Source: Xestospongia muta
Lineage: Eukaryota > Porifera > Demospongiae > Haplosclerida > Petrosiidae
Assembly: GCA_963693285.1 (NCBI GenBank)
Contig: OY848924.1
Coordinates: 2,966,144-3,030,143 of the forward strand
DNA length: 64,000 nucleotides
Direction of reading: 5' to 3'
Of the stretch, positions 11,701-26,001 are shown one piece after another. A model generated the notes under the pieces. It saw nothing but the letters and a program-made list of their open reading frames with translations, was not told where the DNA came from and did not search any database. Position numbers and translations under genes: made by a program. Numbering within the stretch: position 1 is the first letter of the stretch; each line of letters opens with the position of its first letter.

Positions 11701-14700
11701 ACACAATCAAACTTGACTATTTACACAGCTCATATAATGTACAATATCATTTAATAATAGATTAGAGTCTAAGACCAAAGAAACTATAAACAAATTATAG
11801 TCTCAATAGTAGTCACTATGAAGTCAAGTATTGATAGACAATGCTTATTGGGATAACAATTTTTAAATCTAGTCAATAGCTTCCAATTAATTATTTATGA
11901 ACTATAATCAACTTAGCAAGATAGCTACAGATAACTTTATTGGAGGTAAGAAAGCGAATGAGTTACTTCAAAAGAAAATGAGATAACTGAAATCTAGTTA
12001 TCAGCTTCTAATTAATGAGATTACTTGAAGTCAAATATATTACTCTGAAGTGTAAAAAGGAAGTGATTTATTTATCCTATTCATCAATCTACTTGATAGC
12101 AGTTATCAACTTTATAATGTAGTGTCCACACATGAACACACAAAGTACATACATGTACTGTGTCATATAAAATAATTCAGACAGAAGGCAAATCAACATT
12201 AAATTAGAATTATCCATCACCACAATTATTAAAAAGCTCTTTCTCCAAGCCTTATCCTATGATTTGAGTTATTGAAGTTAAGGATGTTATCTACAATGAC
12301 TACTACTTGTTATTTGAGAGTGTTTAATAATTGTGTGAATTATATGTACACTCAGACCAAACAAAGATGATCACAGGCATTTCACATGCATACAGACTAA
12401 CTGCTTGCATAATATTATCACATTTGTGATTATTCATATCATAATTGCTAAATAATCTCTATAGTATGTGAGACAGCTACTTGGTGAAAGCAAGAATATA
12501 TCGCAATGAAATTTGTTATTATAAGCCAATTGTCTAAAAAAACAATTATAGACTGCCCATGCCTGAAAACTGCTTGTGCCAATGCCTACATGTTGTAAGA
12601 GCCAACTGCATGGTCCTATATTGACATAATTCACACAAATATTTTTTCCAGCAATTTTTTTGAGAATGACCATATAAGGAAATGTTTAATTAAATTCCTA
12701 GCATAGTTAATTACATACATAATTGTTAAACTTCTAAATATGATAATAAGTTAGTTTTCTAATGCTATAGAATGGGATTTACATATTCTTACTCCTTAAT
12801 GTAGCTAAGGCATCCTGCTATTAGATATGTGTGAGTTGACACATGCTGTCATATGGCAAGCAATCCTAAATATACATTATTGGCTTTGATAACACTTTTG
12901 CTTTGAAGTATGCAGAGGACTAGATACTTAATAGGTGGAGTTAGCCAATAGTACATAGAAAGTAAAGACATTTGTCATATACAGTAGATTACTCAATTAT
13001 AACATCATTAAAGACTCAGTTATAGAAATATTATTTATCTAATATAATTATAGTGTTGTATGATAAAATGTCTCACTTTCTAGTTGACTTTTCATTCTTG
13101 TACCAATGACCTTTAACTCCTGGTACTGCTTTAGAAGGAAATCACAAAGGGCTTTTAAAAACTCAATTCCTTTTTCTTCAACCTGTCGTTGTAGCTCAGT
13201 AACTATTTTGTCTGCTTTGTCATAATCATCACCACTCATACTTTTCACATCTTCTTTAAAATTGCATGATATCAATCTAGCAGTAACAAGCTGATTAACA
13301 ATGAACATAGGTTTAACTTGAATGGCTTCACAAATATCAGCAAAGTAATCCAGAAATATTTCTGATGGATCAACAGCGTCTATAAAATGTAACAATAAAA
13401 GGAAATATAACCGAATTAAAGAACAGTTAGTAAACAATGTAGAAGAGAAGTAGTTAATTAATATATCTTAATTTCTCATGATCTCAGTAATCAAATACAA
13501 CTCTAAGTAGTCTATTTATCAACATGTATAAACTACTTATGTCGACTATAACAATCTAGACTATAAAATAACTCTATACAAACACAATCATCACATACAT
13601 TATATGTAGTGTTTATTATTTAGGTGTCTTATATTACCTTGTTGTGTAGTATCACTAGGGAGAGTATATGCTTTGTGTTCACTTGATAGTTCATTAGTAG
13701 AATGTTGCTATTGGATACAGGATATAAGTGATAATATATGAGGTATAAAGTATTGTAGTATTACAATACACAAGATTGATGATGTAACTATTGTTTATAT
13801 TATTGATAAGACTGGAGGTGAGGAATTACAATGTAATTGTTAGTAGTAATTATTGTCACATAGTGAAACTATCAATCTATCTATGTCAAACTTAGGAATG
13901 CTTCTAAGAACCCACAATCACAAAGAATGTTTCATGGATATGGCTACATATAGTGATAGACTGTTCAGTTGTCCTGTTCACTGAGATCTGCCATTTTGCC
14001 TGTGAATATACCAGATGCTCTAAGTCACATTAAACTATTGAGTGTCTGGACATAATACTATACAGTTGACAAAATACAAGTGATTTGCTTAGCAAGAAAA
14101 GCTCCTGTTTACCAAATGAAGCTATTCTGTTAATAGCTACTCACTGGCAAAAGGAATATTCCTAATATCTTTAACAAATTAAATTTGTTAATAATTACAA
14201 TTAATACAATCTACTATTTAAGAGGATAAATCATACCTGATGTTCCATTGATAAGTTGTCAAAAATAGAGCCTTCAGTTGAGTCAGGAGCACTTGATTCC
14301 TTAGTATATTCTATAGAATATTGAGTAGAACAAAGTGACGATTATATGTTAATAGTTACATTGCTTTCCAATATAATTGTTATATAACATGTACATTAAA
14401 GTATATATAATATGTGAACAGTTAGAAAAATAAGAAAAATATAATACATTCAATATTTATTAGGAGATATCTGTTCTTTAAACTCTATGTGTACAATGTG
14501 TACTTTCCAAGTATCTTATAGTCAATATTTCACTGTCATATTTCACAACAATCAAAAAGAAACTTGCAAAGCAAATAAAAAATGTCTCCTAAAGTAAGCC
14601 CCAATATCATTGATATGTATAAATAACTACAGTATATCAGGAAACTTTCACATCGGGATATTTTTGCAAATTGGTGGAATTGTGGTTTTTCGCGAATATA

Positions 14701-17700
14701 AATTTTGCGAATTTATACCATGTTTCCGCCCATTTGCAATTATTACCATTTGACCACACCCTAAAACGTTCTCACACCTGGACTCGACAATAGAAGAGAC
14801 GTTTGAAATGTACTCCTGTATCAAAGGATACCATGTTTATAAAGAGGTATAGACGTCAATGGAGAAGAAAACATTTTTTACTAACTATTTTTCACACGGC
14901 CACCCATAATCGAAATTTCTGCGTAACCATTTGCCACACCCATAATTGAAAGAAATTTGCAAGGGATATTTTTATGATGGAGTTAAATTCGTGAAATTCG
15001 CAAAAATTTAGCAATGAAAATGTTTCTTAATATACAGTACTTCATTAGTGACTATGGAATCATTATGCAAGCAGTCTATATAATTGTAGCAATTAAAGAT
15101 TGTATTATATACTTACTTTGAGTAATTTGTTGTACAGAACTTCCTTGTTTCAAATTCTCATATATTGTCATAGCTAGAGCTTTGTTTTGAACAAGTGGTC
15201 CCTTTACGACATCTAAAATGGTCATCCATGTGACAGGAGCACCTTCACCTTGACCATTCATGTCCAGCCACGTCTGTAAAATTTCACTGAGTCGTGTTTG
15301 ATTGGGTTTATAAGATTCATCCAAACCTTTAAGGACATTATAACCTACTCGAAGTCCTTCTCCAATACTACGCCATGAAGCATCAATACAAGCTAATTTG
15401 TTTAACACATCATATCTTGTAGGTCTTTCCACTGTAAGTACAATAATATAAAGAACTGTTATATAAGATTGTCTAACATACATAATTTAGGGAAATGACT
15501 GAATTCATCAGTTAAACTGTCCTTTGTTAACATTGTCTCCTGACTACTACCTGTAATATAACAATATATAACAATTAATGAAAGTAATCAAATATAAATG
15601 TAGTAGATATAAAAACATGAAAACTAAATAATAAATAAACTAAATTATTGAAAATATGATATTTTCTTGACAAGTAGACATACCTCCAACATTGTATGTA
15701 ATAGATGATGACATCTGTTTGTCAGGTTTGGTAACAGGGTTAATAAAATCTGTAATAATAACTAAGTCAATACAAGAGAATAGTGACATAATTAGAACCT
15801 TTTGTTGTTCTTGTCTGAACATGTTTTGATAAACTTAGTATTACTTCATCTTTTATTGGTGGAGAAGGTATACTCTATGTAGAGAAGATAAAACAATTTC
15901 ATAGACACAGTGTTAAGATAAAGTTAATATGAACTTACCAAAGGATTACGTCCAGCAAAAACACTAAATTTGTTGAGATGTTCTCTTACAGAGATGTGTG
16001 TAAAATCTGATGATGGATAGAGGGACATGATCTCTCCACATACTTCTTCTATATGTTGGACATAGTGATCTGGTAGTGGTAGATCTTTGTTGGTGTCAGT
16101 AAAGAGAGCTTTGGTCACAAGAGGGGCAAGACAGAGGTATGGTTCCTTTTCACCAACGACTAAACGGACAGCAACTTTTTCATCGTAAGTGGAAGTAGCA
16201 GTTCCTTTCACTAGTACTCCTTTAGCAACATTTCTCAGACCATAGAGTATGCGATTTCTCTGTTCCTTTGCCATGACATCCTTAACATCACCAGGTGGAA
16301 TAATAAACTGTTTTGAAATACAAGGACATAATTCATTTTTAAGTTTAAGTACATCTTTGATGAGTGATGTACGGAGTTGATAACTTTCTATTAAACTGCT
16401 GTGAGACACAAGAATTGTAACGCATCGGTTGGCTTCAGTCACTTCAACCATAACCTCAATATTACTCTCCTCCTCTTTCCAATAAATACCACTTTTCCAC
16501 ATAGTACAGACTCGATGTAATGCTTTAGTTGTCGGATTATCAGTAATATAACCAGTTTCCTCAGGAGGAGGAGGACAGCAAGTATAAGCTAAGTGAAGAA
16601 GAAGAGTATGGAGAAAACGCATGGAGAGAAATTGCTGTGGTACATCACACCATAGGCACCAACCAAATCCATCTGTTGTTTTAAAGATTGAATTGGGTTT
16701 GTCTTCGGTAATAAGTGCAGGAAAAAATAAAAATTTCTCATCTTTACTAAAAGTGAAGTCATCAGATGGTACATTGTTAGTGATGCTAGAAATAGCATAA
16801 GAGTTCATTTGATGACAAAATTGTAGACTTGTTAAGAAGCGAATCAGCATATCTGTGTTGTGTTTAGGGAAAAGGTTAGCTAGAGTAGAGACAGCCATTA
16901 TACCAGTATTAGTGGCAACTGGTTTACGAACACGATCAATGCTTTTATTAAATAAGACACCATTTACCTCAGTTAAGAGAGCCTTTTTGTCAATAATCAC
17001 CCATGTGATAGCCAGAAACAAAATGAGACCCTTACTTCCAAGAATGGTCAAAAATTCTAACACAATGGATCGATCGGTCAAAAGACAAGGCTCATTTAGT
17101 TCCATTAATTTGGAACATAGCTCATCTAGGCTAATAGCAACCTCCTCCAGCTGTTGAAGATAAGAATTTAGACAGTGGCAGTGGTAGCTCATCTTATCAT
17201 TTTTGTCTACAACAGCTTCACAGCTCTCTTTTAATTTCTCCATAAACAACTCAACACCTTTTCCTCCTGGTCGATGACAATCTATTGGGAAAAACCCTTT
17301 GTAATTCTGAAAACGAACAGCCAGATTAGCTACATCATTTACAAAAGGTTGGAAGTCTTTTTCACTGGACAGTTCATCAATGTGACTTCCAAGGACAAGT
17401 ACTTGACTTGAGCTAATTAACTTCATGCTTACATTTTCAACAAAGTTAAACCAGAAAAGCAGGTCTTTCTTAATCGTCTCCTCATCATTGGTAAGGTTGC
17501 TTAAAATTGCAAAGACAGCTGGTGACCTTAACAAGAGAGTTTCCAGTACTGCAGCATGGCTACTGTAATATTCTGCATGTCCGGCAAAATCGTAAATTAC
17601 AACATTTCCTATTTCCCAACTATGAACACTGTGGTACTCAATTCCAGTGGTTTGTAATACAACACCTTCAATACATTCTTCTGGATCATAGTAAAAATTG

Positions 17701-20700
17701 TTAGCACGATAAGAGATAACAGCAGCCAATGAACTTTTACCAGTTTCTGTCTTTCCACAGAGAAACAATTTAGCATATGATTCTGAGAGGTAGTCTCTGT
17801 GACATTGTTTGAATGGTTGAAACAACTTCAGTAATTGAAATTTATTACTGCTAGATACATCTGGTGGAATAAGATCCAATGGCATTTGTTGATCATTGTT
17901 TAGAGCTACTAGATAATCTGGATCTAGCTGGACATTATGCAAAAGGTAATGTATGGTTTCTTCACTGCAACACCCACAAGCTAAATGTAATAGATTATTT
18001 CCATTCTAAAATAAAACAGTGAAAATAAATAACAACTGTATTGTTGTAAGTAATATATGTTTCATGTGTATATAATTACAAATAAACAGATTAACCTGAG
18101 TATATTTTTAAAATACTTTTGATGCATTGTCATAGGAAAAAGATTAATCTTTCAAAAGAAAGGTTTGTACTATATAGAACGACAATGAAAACAAATCCTA
18201 AGACAAAAAGTATGTACATATGTTAGAGATCACATCAAAGACTACATCTTTAACTAGTTAATAATTACTGCCAATACGTGATACAGTTATAGATTGTCAT
18301 TGTAGTTTCTTATCAGGAGAATACTAATGTCTAACAATATTATTGTATTTATTAAAATGACATGAAATAAACATTTTTTCATAAATGATAAATAAAAGAT
18401 TTTTAAACCATTGTCATTTTTAAAAGTACATTAATTTCTACATCTTGATGTATTTGGCATGAAATCATCACATTTCAGTATTTATACAAAATATTTCTAT
18501 CTCTATAAATTAAAGTGTTTATGTTTAACAATCCTCAATGACACTAGAAACATATGATAAACACTCACCAACATGCAATATAGTGTGAGCTTTTCTTTGA
18601 TAATCTCAAACATTTGGGAAGCAATTGCAATGTATGTCCAGTATGATATCAATATTAATGTATAAAGTTCAAGGGTGAGGGTTTTAATTATATTAATAAT
18701 GAAAGACAATTTAGATGTGTTAAAGGTAGCTCAAATATGTGTTAAGGAATAAGGATATGCTCCATCAATCTTATTGTCACTATGGAGTACATGTAATGAA
18801 AAAGGATTAATATTGGAGTAGCTCACTACTGGCAGTTCTCATATACTTAACCATTTAGTCTTGGGTGAAAGTCTAGTAAAAGTATAAAAGTATAGCATAA
18901 TCCTATTATAATCATCAGAACAGTTTGACACAAATGGAAAACTATACTAGTAGTCCCTCTATGAATACTAAGATGTTTTCAACTATATGTACTACCATTA
19001 TAACAGGTCACACCTATTGATAACTGACACTGATATCTTTGTTAATCCTGTACTAACAAACATTTGACCAACAAATCAATTTCTACTAGCCCCACCCATA
19101 ATATTCTATATCTTGAATACTGATTTAAATCTAGTAACTTGTAGTATTCTCTACAAACAATATAAACTGACCCAGTTACAAATATTGGGATCTGCTTTGG
19201 AGTTTAACAGTAGCTCTACGATATCACAGTAACCTCTTTCTGATGCTAAATGTGGAGCTATTTGCTGACTCTAGGAGAAGAACACAAGTATTTATTTTTG
19301 ATTACAATAGCATTAAATTTTACATAATATTATAATATATACCAATACTAAAATAGACTACATATTAAAACTAAAACAAAAATTAAAATCATAAAAACTG
19401 TCTTAGAATGTTTTGGATGTATTGGTATTGCTGGTGTTTTTCTATTATTGAAAAATAGAGATTTGAAGTAGTTAACCTAGAGTAATACATAACAATGGCT
19501 CACTATAAGCTGTTCTTAGTAATCTTTACAATAACATATACTGACCCAGTCACGAGTATTGGGATTTGCATTGGAGTTTAACAGTAGCTGAACAATGTTA
19601 GTGTAGCCTCCTTCCGATGCTAGATGTAGAGGTGTTTGTTTATGCTATAGGAAGTACACAATAATAGATTAAATTTTATAGAATATGATAACATATATAC
19701 TAATAATAAAAGAATTACATATTAAAATTAAAACAATTAAGATTCTTTTGGATGTATTGGAATTGCAGTTGTTTTCTCTATTATTGACAACTGGAAATTT
19801 GAAATCTGAAGTAATTATTATTTAATCTATAGTAACATGCAGTAATCTTTAAAAACAATATACACTGACCACCCTGTCAGAAATATTGGGATCTGCATTG
19901 AACTTTAATAGTAGCTGTACAATATTACAGTAACCATTTTCAGACGATGTATGTAGAGCTGTTCTCTGAACCTAGATAAAAGACAAAAATATATTTATTG
20001 TTGATTATAATAACAAAAAATTAATAAATGATGATAATATTTACCTATGACTAACAGAACAAATATTAAAATTAAACAGGGTTAAAATTATTAAAAAATG
20101 TCCTAAGATGCTTTTGGATGTTTTGGTATTGCAGTTGTTTTCTTTATTATTGAAAATTAGAGATTTGAAGTAGTTACCATAGAATAATAGATAAGAATTG
20201 CTTACTACAGGCTGTTCTTAGTAATCTTTACAAATATTATACACTGACCCAGTCACGAATATTGGGATTTGCATTGGAGTTTAACAGTAGTTGTACAATA
20301 TCACAATAACCTCCTTTTGAAGCTAGATGTAGAGCTGTATGCTGATACTAAAGGAAGTACACAAGTATTTATCAAAATTTATAGAAAATTATAATACATA
20401 CCTATGATAAAATGGACCACATTTTAAAATCAAACAAGATTAAAATTGTAAAATTTGTTCTGAGATACTTTTAGTTGTATTGGCATTCTAGTTTTCCCCC
20501 TATTATTGATAATTGAATATTTATAATAGCTATCATAGAATAATAGAGAAGAATGGGTCACTACTGGCTGTCATATAAAGTGAGCTTGTAAAAAACAATA
20601 AATACCTACAATATGTATTTATTAATTTATAAAACTTTAGTGATAAGAAACAACTAGGACTACAGTATTATATTAAGTATTAGTATAACAATTATAACAC

Positions 20701-23700
20701 CTGCTCTGAAAGTAAGAATGAGTAAAGCTTTATTTTTGGATTGTGATTACCAGTATTATTAACCTCGCTGTGCGTGGGCGCATAGCGAGGGTACTGTAGT
20801 CTGTTTGTGTGTGTGTGTGTGTGTCTGTTACCAGAATTGTTTTTTTGAACTGCTATAACTTGGTAACCGAAGCATTAGCAGCTACCAACGTTTAGCAACG
20901 AATAGAAAAACATGCGGACTTTACAACAGTAGTATCAAGAACATCGTCAAGGAAAACAGAAGCTTAAAACTCGCAAAAGAATTTTCAGGCTGCAGAGGTC
21001 AAATGCCATTTCTCGAAAAGTAAAAATCTTAACGTGGAGATTTTTTAGTATGTTGTAAACAATCTCAGAGGAATATGGATCAGCAAGACAGAAGGCCGTT
21101 GGTCGAAGTGATCATTAGAAAAGTTCTGAAAAATGTTTTGTGGACTTGGAGCGAAGTACTGCATTCAGGAAACGTCTCCAAACACTGAAAAGACTGCTAC
21201 TAATAGATAATATATGGATTTATATTTGTACTACGGGACGTTTCCAAAGAACGTTTCATCTTCAAGTTACAATAAATTTTGTATATGAAATATTGATACA
21301 TTTTAAAGGGTCATGTAAAGACTCAGAGAAACTTTTCATCACGAAATTAGCACTTAATCTTGCTTGGCAATTGAATGATACTATCACTTACTCAGTTACT
21401 GCTTCACAAACATGGCAAAGGTAGAAATCAAGCAGCAATTAATGAGCATATACAGATGACAAAAATTACCATTTTATAACCACACCTTATGGAATGTTAA
21501 TAAATTTTCTTGCAATAACAACACCATAGCTGGGCCTAAGCTGGCATAGAATTTATAAATAACTTAGAAACTACAGCGAGGTTCGGCACTTTAGTGCCTT
21601 TCATTAAAAATAGCATTGTTAGGCCATACTTCAAAGGCTGGTTCAAGATAATTTAATAACAGAAATGTTCATGTCTTTTGTGGGCTGACATTCACTGACC
21701 ATGAATATCATTTGATAAAAGGCAAGATTATATCAATAAAAACAAATCTACCAGTTTACAAATAAAATTTTTGCTGAATTTAGGAAAGGTCATATTAATT
21801 GACAAGGCTAGAAGAAAGTTTGTCAAAATGTCAAAATAGGCATATTAATTTAAGATTTGGACCAAATAACTCCTTCATTATTATCAATGTATGAAAATAT
21901 CAACAGAGTAAAATGATAGTGTAGTCTAATAGAAGTACGAAAAGAGAGATTAAACTGTCTTTTAATGAAACAATGTCCACAAGAATAGGAGGAGATAAAT
22001 ACCTTTAATGATTGTTACTTATCTACTTTTTTATAGAATACAATACTTTAAAAAGTAAACACTAACAAACAACAGTAATTTATTACTATTTAATCAGTGT
22101 ACTAACCTTCAGAAATCCACCGTGATGAACATTGACATTAGCACCTGATGTAAGTGCTAGTGTTACATTTTCTATATCACCATTTTCAGCTGAAGTCAAA
22201 AGTAGGTCATCCTGTTAAAATAAATAATATATTATAACTGTGACATGTACCCACATATAATTAGGTCATGTTTATAATATATCATAACATATAAGATCAC
22301 TATGTCCATGTCATCATATACAGTAAATATATTATTACATTTATCACTTACATTTCTAACTTGGTCTATATCTCCTCCAAAAGAACACAAGAGCTCAACA
22401 ATGTTATCATGATCATACCAGTATGCTAGATAAAGTGGGCTATGTCCCCACTATAAAATGAAATAAATTGCTTAATAATGACAATAGATTAAAATAGCTA
22501 AAATGGACATATATAGAAATATACATAGACACATGCTCCAAAACAATGCTTCCAATCATATTAGTAATTGGTTACATATATCAAAGAAGAAATGAAAAAT
22601 ATTTCATCCCACCCACAAAAATTTCAGTGAAAATTTATTTGCATGGAATGAAAAGGTTAACTTAATTCTACTCATTACATTGGCTTTGAACTATATCCTG
22701 TCCTACTAAACATATATGTACATATAGTAGAGATAATAAATGAAATATAAATTATACACAATACACACTGACCTTGTTATGAATATTAGGATCTGCATTT
22801 GACTGTAGCAGAAATCGGACTACCTCAGCGTGACCATTACCTGAGGCTAAATGCAAAGCTGTATCATCATTCTAATAATGAAACAACAAAGAATGTGAAT
22901 TTAAATATGACTACTGCAATTTCTAAAATACTACAGTAAGAGAATATCACTAAATCAGTTATATACTATAGAGTTAGTAACAGTTTAAAAATATAATGTG
23001 TACATAAATGAAGTAATGACTTTGTTCATGACAGATTTACTCTAATTCTTTGTCTATTACAGCAATACAACAATATTGTTTATTTAAATATCTAGAAATA
23101 GTAAGTTTATAACATACAGTAAAACTATATACTGCACTATAGATTCTTATACTACACAGTGGCTTTGAGTATGACACTTGCTTTTCAACTGTTGCTATCT
23201 ACAAACAAACTATTTCAATATCCTAGTGTTTTCATCATCATATTACAATGTCATGACATATATAGTATAGCTCCTTAGGTTTTGAGTTTTTTATGTCAAT
23301 CAAAAAACTTTATATTTCATAGCATTAAACCTTATATATAGGTGACTTCTCATGAAAATAGTATATTGTTTATAAACAAACTTATAATTGTCAAATTAAT
23401 GAGCTACCTTTTATAACAAAGAGTCACTTATTATAATAAGGGATAACTTACAAAATCCTCCTCTATAGCACTCAAATTAGCATTTTTCTTTAAAGCTTCT
23501 TTTACTTTATCTGCTAGTCCTTCTATAGCGGCTACTAACATAATTTCATCCTAAGAAATCATAATAAGTAAATACAAATAAATGAAATAATATACGACAT
23601 AATAAATATTATATATATATATATATTACAGATATACAAAGATTTTCAGTAGGTCATTCCAGGACAGCCCAAACACTACAGAAATACTTTCTTAGTGCTA

Positions 23701-25451
23701 AGGTGCTTAACAATATCTATTGACTTTAATTTCCTAATTTTTATGTGGCATAATTTAGCTTTGCAATTAAGTATAAGATAAGGTAACAAAGTATGCATAC
23801 TGTTCCCTCCAACATTACATCAAAACTAATAATAGCATTAGTAGCATTTTAATTATAAAATTTGTCAGAAATAAATCTGGATATGCACTGTAAAAATTAA
23901 TAAGCCATTTTAACAATTAATTTGTACCTGAAATGGGTGGATTACTATGAAATCTAGAATTTATGTAAACTACTTACTGTATAATTCATTGGTATGTAAT
24001 ACGAAGTCAATTAGCAACAATACTGGACCTTAGTGTTACATGATATGCTTTAAACTAATGTCTTATGATAGTTATAAGCTATAATAACCATTGTTAAAAG
24101 AACAGTCTTGAGGAGAAAACAGAACAAAGCTACATAACAATTATGTCAGCAACGGTCATGATACTTATCCATTAAGTACATGTTATGTGTATAAGGACTT
24201 GGGCAATAAATAGCAGATATACTTTAATGTAAGTATGTACATGTATATAATATCAATGTAATGGACAAATGGTAGAGTTATACTAAATATTGACCTCAAC
24301 TGCATACATATATACACTTACATAATCAGGAGTAGCACCAGCATTTTCTAAGAGTTGTACTATTGTGTTATGACCATTGATATAAGCTATAGTATGAGGT
24401 GTTGCTTTTGTGGAACAATGACTAGAAGTATTTAGAATCTATGTAACAAAAAAAAGACATTTTAATAACATTAAAATGTCTTTTTTGTTACATAGATTCT
24501 ATCAATCAAACACTTGAGTTATATTGATCTCAGCTACATACATGTATACACTTACATAACAACGAGTACCACCTACACTTGCAGTTTGTGTTACATAACC
24601 TCCTTTATCATAACTAATCTATATAATAAAAAAGACATTTTAATATATGAAATAAAATCCAATTCCATATCTGTGTATACAGAATACAAGCTATTACTTT
24701 ACATTGACATGTATCATTAATTAAGACATTACTATCACACAATATAATGGATTTCATTAAATGAAATTACACGACAATATTAAAATACTACACACAATAA
24801 TAATAGGAGATTAAGGCTAAATTAATAGGATCTTACCTCAGAGCGATATTTAAAGTCTGCTCCTTTTTGAAGGGCCTGATTCACTTTCTCTACATGTCCA
24901 TCTTTAACGTAATTCCAAAGTTCATTGTTCTATACAATAACAAATCAAGTCATTACATTTAAAACTAGTAAATTATATACAACTACAAGTATTATACGAG
25001 ACTAATAAAACTATAGGACAGGTCAAATACACAATAGAAAATGTAACAACATTTATATAAAAAGAACATGATGTAATTAGTATTATGTTCTCCATTTTAA
25101 TAATACTTTATAACATTATTGAAGAATTTACTACCTGTAAATTAATTAATAACAGTAATTAGACACTAAAACAATTTATGAGGGAACATTAACAGTTATT
25201 TGACAATATACTGTAATACATTAAGTGTGTCAGCCATTTTGCCATGTCTTTCTCTACATATAAACCATACCATACTTAATAATAATATGTAATGTATTGA
25301 TTGTACACTAACACATGTAGTATACTGGATTAGTTACTAATATACTTACAATTCTCCATTGCTCTTCTTCTTCTGATAGTTCTTCATCTGATTGCTCTTC
25401 TTCTGACAGCTCTTCATCCAATAGCTCTTCTTCTGATAGTTGTGTTGCCAT
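8767..25451 (-). CDS. ANK-ROC-COR-death-CARD-like-ZU5 membrane protein
   Basis: Exons (5' to 3'): 25350-25451 (ATG 25449-25451), 24837-24929, 24556-24618, 24322-24438, 23452-23550, 22773-22871, 22352-22450, 22107-22211, 20249-20347, 19870-19971, 19546-19644, 19172-19270, 15939-18005, 15799-15874, 15684-15749, 15482-15550, 15117-15431, 14237-14310, 13638-13707, 13077-13379, 11559-11648, 10957-11457, 10753-10853, 10510-10689, 10209-10425, 9386-9433, 9040-9132, 8912-8948, 8767-8809. The sum, 5526 nt, is one open frame of about 1841 aa. Order: acidic LSEEE-rich start; about ten ankyrin repeats, mostly one per 99-nt exon; ROC GTPase with GKTETGKS P-loop, DFAGHAE and GSHIDEL; COR; death domain (15117-15431); CARD-like fold (13077-13379); coiled coil; ZU5 (10957-11457, with a Gly-zipper helix); an unassigned, possibly UPA-like region; last two exons a hydrophobic helix. 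DAPK-like GTPase and PIDD/UNC5-like ZU5 in one chain; a death-fold scaffold is likely. The 15799 donor (GTTCTA) is the weakest junction. Larger introns 18006-19171 and 11649-13076 hold no other gene I can see. Confidence 0.8.
14629..15040. mobile_element. Tc1/mariner-type MITE in an intron
   Basis: A roughly 410-bp element lies in the intron between the death-domain exon and the next exon of the ankyrin-ROCO gene. Its left end reads CAGTATATCAGGAAACTTTC. The right end, reverse-complemented, reads CTGTATATTAAGAAACATTT, an imperfect inverted terminal repeat. TA flanks both ends, the target duplication of Tc1/mariner elements. The inside has no coding capacity and several short internal G+C-richer phrases (ttcgcgaatataaattttgcg). 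Confidence 0.65.
20757..21610. mobile_element. Non-autonomous DNA element with short terminal repeats
   Basis: The insert in an ankyrin intron begins AACCTCGCTGTG and ends CTACAGCGAGGTTCGG, an inverted pair of about 11 bp. At the left edge CCTCGCT and AGCGAGG form a hairpin around a 14-base loop. At the right edge GGCACTTTAGTGCC forms another small hairpin. A (GT)n run follows the left hairpin at about 20802-20824. A 94-codon open stretch at 21140-21424 shows no recognisable domain. The element is flanked by TTAA on the left and CATTAA on the right, but I cannot assign a superfamily. Confidence 0.5.
24437..24501. repeat. Long near-perfect hairpin at an exon/intron border
   Basis: GAATCTATGTAACAAAAAAA plus AGACATTTTAA is followed after about five bases by its reverse complement ending GTTACATAGATTC, giving arms of about 30 bp. 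The left arm contains the 3' splice acceptor of the ankyrin exon 24322-24438 (minus strand), so the acceptor and its polypyrimidine tract are duplicated in opposite orientation. Confidence 0.85.
24556..24618 (-). other. Short, possibly duplicated ankyrin exon
   Basis: A 63-nt open segment with acceptor (tatatag) and donor (GTAAGT), reading ISYDKGGYVTQTASVGGTRC plus Y. Its end and donor context resemble the neighbouring exon 24322-24438, whose end reads GATPDY followed by the same gtaagtgtatac intron start. It looks like a shrunken copy of that exon, and since it is a multiple of three it can be included or skipped without changing the frame of the ankyrin-ROCO protein. Confidence 0.45.
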
Positions 25452-26001
25452 TGCCAGGAGGACTGGCAGCCCTTGGCTGGTACTGTTAACTTGATCTAGT
25501 TCTATAATAGAACATTAGATATCAATGTACGTATATCAGTTATACTATAATGTATTATATATATCACTTTATATAACAAAGACAATAAACTGTATCATCT
25601 TCATTTATTGTCATTGTACAATCATATACAACATGATCATGTCAACATCATCTCAAGTACAATATCTTAAACATTGAAACAAATAAAGAGACTTTTTCAA
25701 TCATAGAGAGTTAAAAAGTTGGAACTCCAAAAACAAATGAACATAGCTTGTGTTTACACAGCCTTAACTCTTCTATCTTTGTAATTGTCTGAAATACTCT
25801 CTTGTTACCAGAACTAGCTAGAAATACACTAAGTCATAGAAAAGAATGTACTTCCTCTTCAATCAAATGTCATAAGAAGTAACATATCTCGTGTATGTAG
25901 TCAACAAGTAAACACTGTAGTACTGCAAGTGTTAACATGACCCATGATTCATATTATCTACATACAATACTACTAATTAACTTCTACTTTATATTACTTA
26001 C

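Noticed and set aside
20757..21610. Interpretation as a piggyBac or Helitron element
   Set aside because: TTAA-like flanks exist but the ends are not CCC..GGG, and the end hairpin lacks the CTRR end of Helitrons; left unclassified.
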